A DNA stretch of 13,446 bases from an uncultured Saprospiraceae bacterium (lineage in GTDB: Bacteria; Bacteroidota; Bacteroidia; Chitinophagales; Saprospiraceae): assembly GCA_938044055.1 (NCBI GenBank), contig CALIQO010000168.1, forward strand, positions 1-13,446, read 5' to 3'. Positions 1 through 6,242 of the stretch are shown here, piece by piece. The stretch's first letter is position 1. Every line of letters begins with the position of its first letter. The notes beneath the pieces were generated by a model that saw only the letters and a list, made by a program, of their open reading frames with translations, made no database searches and was not told the DNA's origin. The translations under genes were made by a program, and so were the position numbers.

Positions 1-60
1 CCCGAGGCTGAAGAAAATTCATACGACTCTATTGAAGACGATGATGATTTACCATTCTAA
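1..60 (+). CDS. ssb: Single-stranded DNA-binding protein, C-terminal end (partial)
   Basis: The window opens inside an open frame whose last residues are ...SIEDDDDLPF followed by TAA. An acidic run ending in a hydrophobic Pro-Phe is the hallmark C-terminal tip of bacterial SSB, the peptide that docks replication and repair partners onto SSB-coated DNA. Only 19 codons are visible, so the OB fold is outside the window and the identification rests on this tail plus context: in Bacteroidota ssb is commonly followed directly by gldE, as here after 25 bp. The short gap suggests co-transcription with gldE. Confidence 0.85.
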   Translation, partial: PEAEENSYDSIEDDDDLPF

Positions 61-85
61 GCCATTATTAACCAAATCATAAAAC

Positions 86-1498
86 TTGGACGCAGAACCT
101 CTCCCCTCGGAATTCTTATTCATAGATTTCTTTTTTCTTATAGGATCATCATCGATGATATTCTCTATCGGGGTGCTATTGCTATTAATCGTTTCTTCTG
201 CGCTCATCTCTGGATCTGAAGTAGCATACTTTTCTTTAAGTCCTAATGACCTTCATACCCTAGAAGATGACGACGACCACGGAAGTAAGCGCATTCTGAA
301 ACTCAAGGAGCAGCCGCGGACCTTACTTGCAACCATTCTTATAAGCAATAATTTTATCAATATTGCCATCGTTCTTGTTTCATCCTATATAGTCAAGCAA
401 GCCATAGGTGTCGAGGACTTAGCTAAAATCGGAGACTGGATACAATCTACATTTCATCTTGAGTCGATAGCTTCTATAGGAACTCTCGCGAATATATTCA
501 ACTTCGGGTTGACGGTCGTAGGAGTTACTTTTATTCTTGTGCTTTTCGGTGAGGTTACACCTAAGGTATATGCTAAACTTAACAACCTCTCATTCGCACG
601 GATGATGTCTAGACCCTTGACCTTGCTGAAAGGTTTTTTTTCGCCTATATCTAGCATACTTGTTAATTGGTCCAACAAGCTTGAGAATCGAGTACTGGAG
701 GCCAGAAGTAAGCAGACAGGCACCAGTAAAGAAGACATCGATAAAGCCATAGAATTAACAATAGGGGATAGTGAGCATGCCGATGAAGAAGCGGATATGT
801 TAAAGAGTATTGTAAAATTCGGAGATGTATCTGTTAAGCAGATTATGAAATCGAGGGTAGATGTAATAGCAGTGGATGTTGATATGGATTTCTCAGATCT
901 CATGCAAGTAGTTAAGGAGTCGGGATTCAGTCGAATCCCTGTGTACCAGGAGGACTTCGATAACATAGAAGGAATATTATATGTTAAAGACCTTCTAGGA
1001 CATACAGATGAAGATGCAAGTTTTAACTGGAATAGCCTGGTAAGAGATTCTGTTTTATACGCCCCTGAATCTAAGAAGATAGATGACTTACTGAGAGAAT
1101 TTCAACTTAAGCGCACCCATATAGCCATTGTAGTAGATGAGTACGGCGGTAGCGGAGGAATTGTAACGCTGGAGGATATTATGGAGGAGGTTGTCGGAGA
1201 CATCAAGGATGAGTTCGATGAGGAGGAAGAAGTAGACTACGTCAAACTAGGGGAGAACAATTATATTTTCGATGGTAAGACCTTGCTCAATGATGTATGC
1301 CGTATCATAGGAGAGGAGACAGATGTATTCGATTCAGTGAGAGGAGAAGCAGATTCGCTGGCAGGGATGATTCTAGAGATTAAGGGAGTAATCCCTAAGA
1401 AGGAAAGTGAAATCATGTATCAGAATATGATTCTGAAAATCGAAAGTGTGAATAAGAGGAGAATTGAAAAAATCAATTTAAGGATTGTTCCTAATTAG
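86..1498 (+). CDS. gldE: Gliding motility-associated protein GldE (CNNM/CorC-type CBS-domain membrane protein)
   Basis: A 470-residue inner-membrane protein of the HlyC/CorC (CNNM) family. Seen: a DUF21/CNNM membrane region at about residues 28-205 (hydrophobic helices; the SGSEVAYFSL motif near 42-51; FGEVTPK at 154-160), a CBS pair at about 250-370 ending in VDEYGGSGG and TLEDIMEEVVGD, and a CorC_HlyC domain at about 383-465. The name GldE rests on position between ssb and gldD, the conserved order in gliding Bacteroidota. GldE is linked genetically to GldD and to gliding/T9SS function; its biochemical role is not settled, although the family includes Mg/Co efflux proteins. The start is a TTG: the residues that follow (DAEPLP) resemble the MDPEP-like beginning I recall for GldE proteins, and the first in-frame ATG (position 155) would cut this off. 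Confidence 0.9.
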   Translation: MDAEPLPSEFLFIDFFFLIGSSSMIFSIGVLLLLIVSSALISGSEVAYFSLSPNDLHTLEDDDDHGSKRILKLKEQPRTLLATILISNNFINIAIVLVSSYIVKQAIGVEDLAKIGDWIQSTFHLESIASIGTLANIFNFGLTVVGVTFILVLFGEVTPKVYAKLNNLSFARMMSRPLTLLKGFFSPISSILVNWSNKLENRVLEARSKQTGTSKEDIDKAIELTIGDSEHADEEADMLKSIVKFGDVSVKQIMKSRVDVIAVDVDMDFSDLMQVVKESGFSRIPVYQEDFDNIEGILYVKDLLGHTDEDASFNWNSLVRDSVLYAPESKKIDDLLREFQLKRTHIAIVVDEYGGSGGIVTLEDIMEEVVGDIKDEFDEEEEVDYVKLGENNYIFDGKTLLNDVCRIIGEETDVFDSVRGEADSLAGMILEIKGVIPKKESEIMYQNMILKIESVNKRRIEKINLRIVPN

Positions 1499-1516
1499 TC
1501 TGCTTATTTAATGAAG

Positions 1517-1538
1517 TCAATTGCAATCCATTGCTTGA
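1517..1538. repeat. Small imperfect inverted repeat between gldE and gldD
   Basis: TCAA-TT-GCAAT-CC-ATTGC-TTGA can fold into a stem of about 7-9 pairs with a two-base bulge and a small loop, 18 bases after the gldE stop. No T-run follows, so it is not a convincing intrinsic terminator. It could be an RNA-processing or attenuating hairpin, or chance. Confidence 0.25.
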
Positions 1539-1577
1539 GCAAGAATGCCCTTAATTATAAGTTATAATAGAATAAAC

Positions 1578-1585
1578 TATTTTCG
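1578..1585 (+). promoter_or_regulatory. Possible -7 box upstream of gldD
   Basis: TATTTTCG differs by one base from the Bacteroidota sigma-ABfr -7 consensus TAnnTTTG and lies 22 bases before the gldD ATG. I find no clear TTTG -33 box at the proper distance, and the surrounding DNA is AT-rich, so this is weak. If real, gldD could be transcribed separately from ssb-gldE. Confidence 0.2.
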
Positions 1586-1607
1586 CACCACACTGGCACA
1601 ATAACCT

Positions 1608-2201
1608 ATGAAACAATTTATCTGGACGTTCATTTTACTCGGTATCATATTGCTGTCAACATGTAAGCAGGATACAATATATACACCTAAGCCACGGATG
1701 TTCCCTAAGGTGGATTATCCAGAAAAATCTTATATCACATTCGATCAAGATTATTGTGCTATGAAATTTCAGATGCCAGCTTATGCGGTAGTAGAGAAGG
1801 ATACAGCATTTTTCGATGAGAAGCCGGTGCATCCTTGCTGGTTCGATTTATACATGAAAGATTTTAATGGAAGATTGCATTTCAGTTATTACCCGATAGA
1901 TGGTAAAGAGAGTTACGACAAGCTAGTCGGGGATGCATTTGAGTTTGCAGAGAAGCACGATATTAAAGCTAACTATCGCCAGGAAACAACCATAGAAAAT
2001 AAGCATGGGTTGTCGGGAATACTGTTTGACTTAGAAGGTCCAGTAGCATCACCGATACAATTCTTCCTTACCGACTCTACCGATCATTTCATCCGAGCAT
2101 CTGTATATTTTTACAATCAGGTAGAGCCAGATAGTATGGCACCTGTCTATGATTACATCAGCGATGATGTAGCAAAGATCATCGAGACCATGTCCTTCTA
2201 A
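1608..2201 (+). CDS. gldD: Gliding motility lipoprotein GldD
   Basis: A 197-residue predicted lipoprotein. Seen: a signal peptide with hydrophobic core at residues 4-16 and lipobox L16-S17-T18-C19, then the YTPKPR...YPEK motif at 25-39 that I associate with the start of mature GldD, and a compact globular remainder ending in a predicted helix (DDVAKIIETMSF). GldD is required for gliding motility and T9SS-dependent surface protein function in Flavobacterium; its molecular role is unknown. It lies 109 bp after gldE, matching the usual gldE-gldD order, and its ATG start is unambiguous. The 3' end faces pth with only 16 bp between the stop codons. Confidence 0.88.
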   Translation: MKQFIWTFILLGIILLSTCKQDTIYTPKPRMFPKVDYPEKSYITFDQDYCAMKFQMPAYAVVEKDTAFFDEKPVHPCWFDLYMKDFNGRLHFSYYPIDGKESYDKLVGDAFEFAEKHDIKANYRQETTIENKHGLSGILFDLEGPVASPIQFFLTDSTDHFIRASVYFYNQVEPDSMAPVYDYISDDVAKIIETMSF

Positions 2202-2217
2202 GGATTAAGTCGGAGCG

Positions 2218-2841
2218 TTACTTGTTATACTTGGTCATGGTGTGAGGAAGACCTATGGCTGTAAATGATTTTACCGCATCTCCAGCTTTCTTTAAAATAT
2301 CCGGAAGTTTTTCTCTTTCAGAAGAAGACCATTTTCCTAAGACGAAATCTACTTGTTGTCCTTTATGAAAGTCGTTTCCTATTCCGACTTTCAATCTAGG
2401 GTATTTATTTCCGCCCAGATGTTGTTGTATGTCTTTCAGTCCGTTGTGTCCAGCATCGCTTCCTTTAGCGCGCATGCGCAGTGTACCATAGTCAAGATGT
2501 AGATCATCGACGATGATCATGGTTCTTTCTGTGGGTATTTTATGTTTCTGCATCCAGAAGTTGACCGCTTTACCACTGCGATTCATATAGGTCGATGGTT
2601 TCAATAAAATAAGCGTTCTTCCTCTATGCTTAACTTCTGATGTTGCGCCTAGCTGTTGTAGTTTCCATGGTTTGCCAGCTTCTTCTGCCATAACATCTAC
2701 TACATCGAAACCCACATTGTGTCTGGTGTCATCGTAATCTGGGTGCATATTCCCTAGTCCTACTATAAGATACTTCATAAGGTCTTCTGTAACTTCTACT
2801 TCTTCTTGAAATCCTACTATTTTCTTTATCCAATTCCACAT
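2218..2841 (-). CDS. pth: Peptidyl-tRNA hydrolase (Pth family) with N-terminal extension
   Basis: Cleaves the ester bond between peptide and tRNA on drop-off peptidyl-tRNAs and so recycles tRNA; cytoplasmic and normally essential. Seen in the 207-residue product: KYLIVGLGN at 23-31, catalytic His41 in DDTRHNVGFD (His20 in E. coli), KPSTYMNRSG with the substrate-contacting Asn, IIVDDLHLDYG with the catalytic-site Asp, and GSDAGHNGLKDI. The family core normally begins at MKYLIVGLGN, which is Met22 here. The frame opens with an ATG at 2841 and adds 21 residues (MWNWIKKIVGFQ then an acidic run) that look amphipathic. Similar N-terminal additions occur, as I recall, in other Bacteroidota Pth proteins; translation from Met22 (position 2778) is the alternative. 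The upstream gene on the same strand ends 33 bp away. Confidence 0.93.
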   Translation of the reverse strand: MWNWIKKIVGFQEEVEVTEDLMKYLIVGLGNMHPDYDDTRHNVGFDVVDVMAEEAGKPWKLQQLGATSEVKHRGRTLILLKPSTYMNRSGKAVNFWMQKHKIPTERTMIIVDDLHLDYGTLRMRAKGSDAGHNGLKDIQQHLGGNKYPRLKVGIGNDFHKGQQVDFVLGKWSSSEREKLPDILKKAGDAVKSFTAIGLPHTMTKYNK

Positions 2842-2874
2842 ATGGTATTAACCGCAAAGGTGGGCAATTAAGTT

Positions 2875-3219
2875 TTAATAAACGGAATATGTTTCAGAAT
2901 CTTGATAAACAATAATGGCAAGGGCTTGATGATCGATTTTAATGCTATGATTGATTCTTAACGATTGGGCAGCTTTCTCATTGATCTGTGAGAATAATTT
3001 CTTTTTCATTTCTAGAAATTGATTAGAGAGGTCATCACATTGCCGGAGATAATCATAATACTCGCTGCGTGTATTTCCTTCTGGTAGCTTACGCAAATGT
3101 TCTGCCATTGCTGGAATGGCTATACGGATAGATTCTTGCAAGGGTCCCAAGGTGATTATTCGTTGAAGGGCTTCAAAAATTTCTATATCATTCATATCCA
3201 TAAAGTAGCTATTGTACAT
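2875..3219 (-). CDS. Small protein of unknown function, mostly helical
   Basis: I do not recognise this 114-residue product. It has no signal peptide or membrane segment and looks cytoplasmic and alpha-helical: residues about 8-85 contain evenly spaced hydrophobic residues within charged stretches (for example SNQFLEMKKKLFSQINEKAAQS), suggesting a helical bundle or short coiled coil. The last part (IDHQALAIIVYQD) may form beta strands. The start is ambiguous: ATGs lie at 3219, 3201 and 3195, and the MDMNDIEIFE region at the latter two looks like a natural N-terminus. It lies 33 bp upstream of pth on the same strand and may be co-transcribed with it. Intact frame and codon use like its neighbours support a real gene. 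Confidence 0.6.
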   Translation of the reverse strand: MYNSYFMDMNDIEIFEALQRIITLGPLQESIRIAIPAMAEHLRKLPEGNTRSEYYDYLRQCDDLSNQFLEMKKKLFSQINEKAAQSLRINHSIKIDHQALAIIVYQDSETYSVY

Positions 3220-3247
3220 GTTAACTCTTAATAGTTATTCCTAGTTC

Positions 3248-3259
3248 ATGCCGTGGCAT
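3248..3259. repeat. Short hairpin ATGCC-GT-GGCAT
   Basis: A perfect 5-bp inverted repeat with a two-base centre in the intergenic region, followed on the plus strand by a T-rich stretch (TTTTAATTT). It lies 28 bp upstream of the small unknown minus-strand gene. It could be an operator or small RNA hairpin; the stem is too short to call a terminator, and no plus-strand gene ends here. Confidence 0.25.
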
Positions 3260-3335
3260 TTTAATTTATTCGGTTGAAGAAGACATGTTTTAATTTAATG
3301 CACTCTAAATTACTATAAGGATTGACATCTAGCTT

Positions 3336-3349
3336 ACTAAAATTTTAGT
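3336..3349. promoter_or_regulatory. 14-bp perfect palindrome, possible operator
   Basis: ACTAAAATTTTAGT is a perfect 14-bp palindrome, 112 bp upstream of the ATG of the T9SS cargo gene. A perfect dyad of this length is a typical size for a dimeric repressor or activator site. The base composition is AT-rich, so chance is possible; no matching second copy was seen nearby. Confidence 0.35.
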
Positions 3350-3460
3350 TAAATGGAATAATGTGTGCGAGGATTAAAATTATAATAGATGTAGATTAGA
3401 GTAAGACGTGTATCATTCCTCCTTTCCGGTATTTTTTATTAACGTATATAAATTGAAATT

Positions 3461-4888
3461 ATGAGAGTAAGTATAATCTTGTTTTTAGCCATGCTTTATG
3501 CAGCTACTGTTAATGCGCAGACTTGTCCTTGTTCAGGATTATCATTATCTGGGACTTCATTTGACTCAGGAACACCAGGATATGATCAGAACTCATCCAA
3601 CGATTTCTGTATAGCAGATGGAGACACCTATACAGGCAGTTTACCTAACACCACTGGTGGGTCATTGACCATATGTGGGATATGGGCACCTAGCTCATCC
3701 GTGAATCTTTCTATAAACGGTGATTTTACCATAACCAACAATGGTAGCCTGAATATGGGAAACAATGACTTTAAATATTCTGGAAATGGAGATGTATTCG
3801 TTAACAATGGCGATATCACTTCGAGTGCAACATTCGAAATTGACGAAGCTACTTTTATTAATAATGACCAGCTAACCGCAGAAAATATTTACTTACATGG
3901 AGTTGTTACCAACAATGCAACTGGTGTAATGGAATCAACTGCTACGAACTGTAATGGAATGCCTAATAATTCTTGCGGGTTTTTTGTAGGAGATAAAGGC
4001 CAGATTTTTGTCAATGATGGAGCATTTATAGCTGTCGATTTCTTAAGTAGACCACCTGTTACAGGAAGTGGAACTGTAGATGCAAGCAACTCTATTCAAT
4101 TGCGAGGTGAATATGGAATGTCAACTACTAGCAACGTATTTACAGCCCCTACAATTACACTTATCGAGTCTAACAATACCAGCAGTGGAACATATTTCGC
4201 TACAACCTTTAATTGTGACATTAATAATTTCAGTGCTTCTGCCTGTAACTTAGATGGTACAGCCACACATGATCTTAATGATGGTGGTATCGATGGAACA
4301 GATTGTCAAGCAGGGGCTACTAATAATTCTACTTGTCTTGCCGTTCTACCCGTAGAATTAATATCCTTTAATTTAGTTGAAAGGAACGAATACTTAATTT
4401 TCAATTGGGAATCTGGTGAAGAAATAAATTTTTCTCATTATGAACTGCAAGAAAGTGAAGATAATTTCAATTTCAAATCAATTGTTACTGTAGAAGGCCA
4501 AGGAAGAAACTCTATATACCAATCTTCAAGAGTAGAGAGAAAAGATGGCATAAGGTATTATAGACTTAAGGTGATAGACTTAGATAATTCAGCTGAATAC
4601 TATGATAAAATTTTATCATCCTCTATGTCGGAGCACTCAGTCAATGTAGAGATTTATCCTAATCCTATTTCTGGAACAGATAAAATCTATATAAAGAACT
4701 TGAAAGGAAATCCTACAATTTTATCTCTTTATGACATGGATGGTCGTAAATTGATGACCAGAGCTATAACGGATAAGTATGAGTCGTATCTTGATCTTAA
4801 CCAACTGGATCTTTCTACAGGATCCTATGTTGTGGAGGTTATCATGGAGAATAAAATTTTCACAGAGAAATTGGTTATTGTTGAATAG
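3461..4888 (+). CDS. T9SS type A sorting domain-containing secreted protein, Asn-rich passenger
   Basis: A 475-residue exported protein. Seen: a Sec signal peptide at residues 1-19 (cleavage after VNA, before QT); a passenger at about 20-295 with repeated strand-turn units such as VFVNNGDI, TFINNDQL and IFVNDGAF, suggesting a beta-helix or other repetitive beta fold; the LPVELISF linker at 296-303, common before this kind of C-terminal region; a fibronectin-like segment at 304-388; and a type A T9SS C-terminal domain at 395-475 (VEIYPNPISG ... GSYVVEV ... EKLVIVE). By family knowledge the T9SS moves such proteins across the outer membrane and often anchors them on the surface. The passenger has ten cysteines, consistent with disulfides, and only two lysines in residues 21-300, versus eleven in 301-475. 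Function of the passenger is unknown. The next gene overlaps its end. Confidence 0.9.
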   Translation: MRVSIILFLAMLYAATVNAQTCPCSGLSLSGTSFDSGTPGYDQNSSNDFCIADGDTYTGSLPNTTGGSLTICGIWAPSSSVNLSINGDFTITNNGSLNMGNNDFKYSGNGDVFVNNGDITSSATFEIDEATFINNDQLTAENIYLHGVVTNNATGVMESTATNCNGMPNNSCGFFVGDKGQIFVNDGAFIAVDFLSRPPVTGSGTVDASNSIQLRGEYGMSTTSNVFTAPTITLIESNNTSSGTYFATTFNCDINNFSASACNLDGTATHDLNDGGIDGTDCQAGATNNSTCLAVLPVELISFNLVERNEYLIFNWESGEEINFSHYELQESEDNFNFKSIVTVEGQGRNSIYQSSRVERKDGIRYYRLKVIDLDNSAEYYDKILSSSMSEHSVNVEIYPNPISGTDKIYIKNLKGNPTILSLYDMDGRKLMTRAITDKYESYLDLNQLDLSTGSYVVEVIMENKIFTEKLVIVE

Positions 4889-6242
4889 GGTAGTTCTATT
4901 TTTTTACTTTTTAGGATTCTCATTTTCATCATCTATTTTAGCTCAGACATTCAGAGGGGAAGGGGGGATTATTATAGATTATGCAGATGACATTTCACCT
5001 ACGATATATGAATTATCTGTAGAGGGATTGCCAGATACCAGTTCATCTTCTTTTGGGCTTGAGACCGTCTGTCTCCATATCAGACATGCGAAAACTAGGG
5101 ACTTAAAGATAGAATTATTGTCTCCTTCAGGTACTCTAGTATGGCTAAGTAATAGAAACGATGATCCGATGCATTATGGATATTTTGAAACTTGTTTTGA
5201 GCAGAACGGGTTTAATGGAAGCATTATCAATGGTTCTTACCGCTTCAGCGGCTCTTATCATCCTGAGGGAAGAATAGAGTATTTCAACAACGGCCAAAAC
5301 CTCAATGGATCGTGGTTTCTTATCATTTCTGATTTAGAGAAAGGAGATATCGGTAAGCTACTAGAGTGGAGTATAACTATAGGAGACAGACCGGCTACCT
5401 ACGATGTTCAATTCTGTAAGGATGATGATTTATATACGTGTATGCGAGATAGATATAACGAAGGCCATACCTTACTTCCAGATCTAATTTTAAGTAGAAA
5501 ATTGACTATACAGAACATAGAATATTTTCCTGACACGTGTAGTATGTCCCCTTATCGCAACCAACTTAGATTTGCTGCAGCCATGGCCAATATAGGAGAT
5601 GGTCCACTTGAAATACTAGGTAACGGAGATTGGCGTTGCGGAAAGCAAAAAGGAAATAGAACAGAGCCATGCCCAGATGGCAGTTATCCTAGGCAACAAG
5701 TTTTCCAGCGGATATATTCTCTAGCTAGAGATTCTCTATTGACTGAATCTAAACCAGGCGGTTATATGTACTACGACACACAACCGGGACATAACCACTT
5801 TCATGCAGACCACTGGGTTAGGTATTCATTATTGAAAAAGAAATGGTGGAGAAAAAATCCGAAGAAATGGAAAGTTATTTCTACCAGTGATAAAGTGAGT
5901 TATTGCCTATATGATAATATGGTATGCACAGATGAAAACATGTACTGTACAGACAAGGAGGAACTATATTCTAAGCATAATCTAAAAAATTATGGTTTCG
6001 GAAATTTTACGGCATGTAATAGTCAGCAGCAAGGAATATCTGTCGGAGGAATTGATTACTATGGAAAATTTTATGAAGGACAGTTTCTCTCTATTCCACC
6101 AGATATAAAATGTGGCACATATTACTTATTGATAGAAATCGATCCTGAGAATTATTATCAGGAAATAGATGAAGACAACAATACTGAAATGTTTAAAATT
6201 GAAATCAAGGAAGACAAGAACGGAGTCAAGTATCTAAATTGA
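4878..6242 (+). CDS. Secreted P-domain/lysyl oxidase fusion protein
   Basis: A 454-residue exported protein counted from TTG 4878. Seen: a signal peptide (NRVVLFFYFLGF core, cleavage near ILA/QT); a proprotein-convertase P domain at about 25-170 (LKIELLSPSGTLVWL; NGSWFLIISD; IGKLLEWSITIG); and a lysyl oxidase domain at about 199-440. The latter has GHNHFHADHW, matching the copper-binding His triad (His305, 307, 309); DKVSYCLYD, where Lys339 aligns with the human LOX cofactor Lys (GHKASFCLED); and DYYG, where Tyr395 aligns with the cofactor Tyr (DTYG). It ends with the family-typical EIDEDNN. Lysyl oxidases oxidise lysine side chains to aldehydes that crosslink proteins. There is no T9SS sorting domain, so it may stay periplasmic or be released another way. 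The open frame extends back to an ATG at 4779, but that would put about 50 charged residues before the export signal; TTG at 4878 or 4881 fits better. Confidence 0.85.
   Translation: MLNRVVLFFYFLGFSFSSSILAQTFRGEGGIIIDYADDISPTIYELSVEGLPDTSSSSFGLETVCLHIRHAKTRDLKIELLSPSGTLVWLSNRNDDPMHYGYFETCFEQNGFNGSIINGSYRFSGSYHPEGRIEYFNNGQNLNGSWFLIISDLEKGDIGKLLEWSITIGDRPATYDVQFCKDDDLYTCMRDRYNEGHTLLPDLILSRKLTIQNIEYFPDTCSMSPYRNQLRFAAAMANIGDGPLEILGNGDWRCGKQKGNRTEPCPDGSYPRQQVFQRIYSLARDSLLTESKPGGYMYYDTQPGHNHFHADHWVRYSLLKKKWWRKNPKKWKVISTSDKVSYCLYDNMVCTDENMYCTDKEELYSKHNLKNYGFGNFTACNSQQQGISVGGIDYYGKFYEGQFLSIPPDIKCGTYYLLIEIDPENYYQEIDEDNNTEMFKIEIKEDKNGVKYLN

Larger units (their letters stand above)
3220..3460. other. 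241-bp divergent intergenic region
   Basis: No open frame of note. It separates a minus-strand gene from the secreted-protein pair and must hold promoters for both. It contains the ATGCC/GGCAT hairpin and a 14-bp palindrome. A TATTTTTT at 3430-3437 resembles the TAnnTTTG -7 box but has a mismatch and no clear -33 partner. No tRNA or riboswitch structure is apparent. Confidence 0.5.

Noticed and set aside
454..966. 170-codon open frame on the minus strand inside gldE
   Set aside because: It lies wholly within the well-supported gldE coding region, has a low-complexity Ser/Leu/Thr-rich product with no recognisable domain, and is a shadow of the real frame.
1517..1538. Intrinsic terminator after gldE
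   Set aside because: The hairpin is short and bulged, and no T-run follows.
4779..4877. Longer N-terminus of the lysyl oxidase protein from ATG 4779
   Set aside because: It overlaps the T9SS sorting domain of the previous gene, is charged and aromatic, and would place the signal peptide internally.
4950..5390. P domain taken as a sign of a subtilisin-like protease
   Set aside because: No Asp/His/Ser catalytic motifs of the S8 family occur; the partner domain is lysyl oxidase-like.
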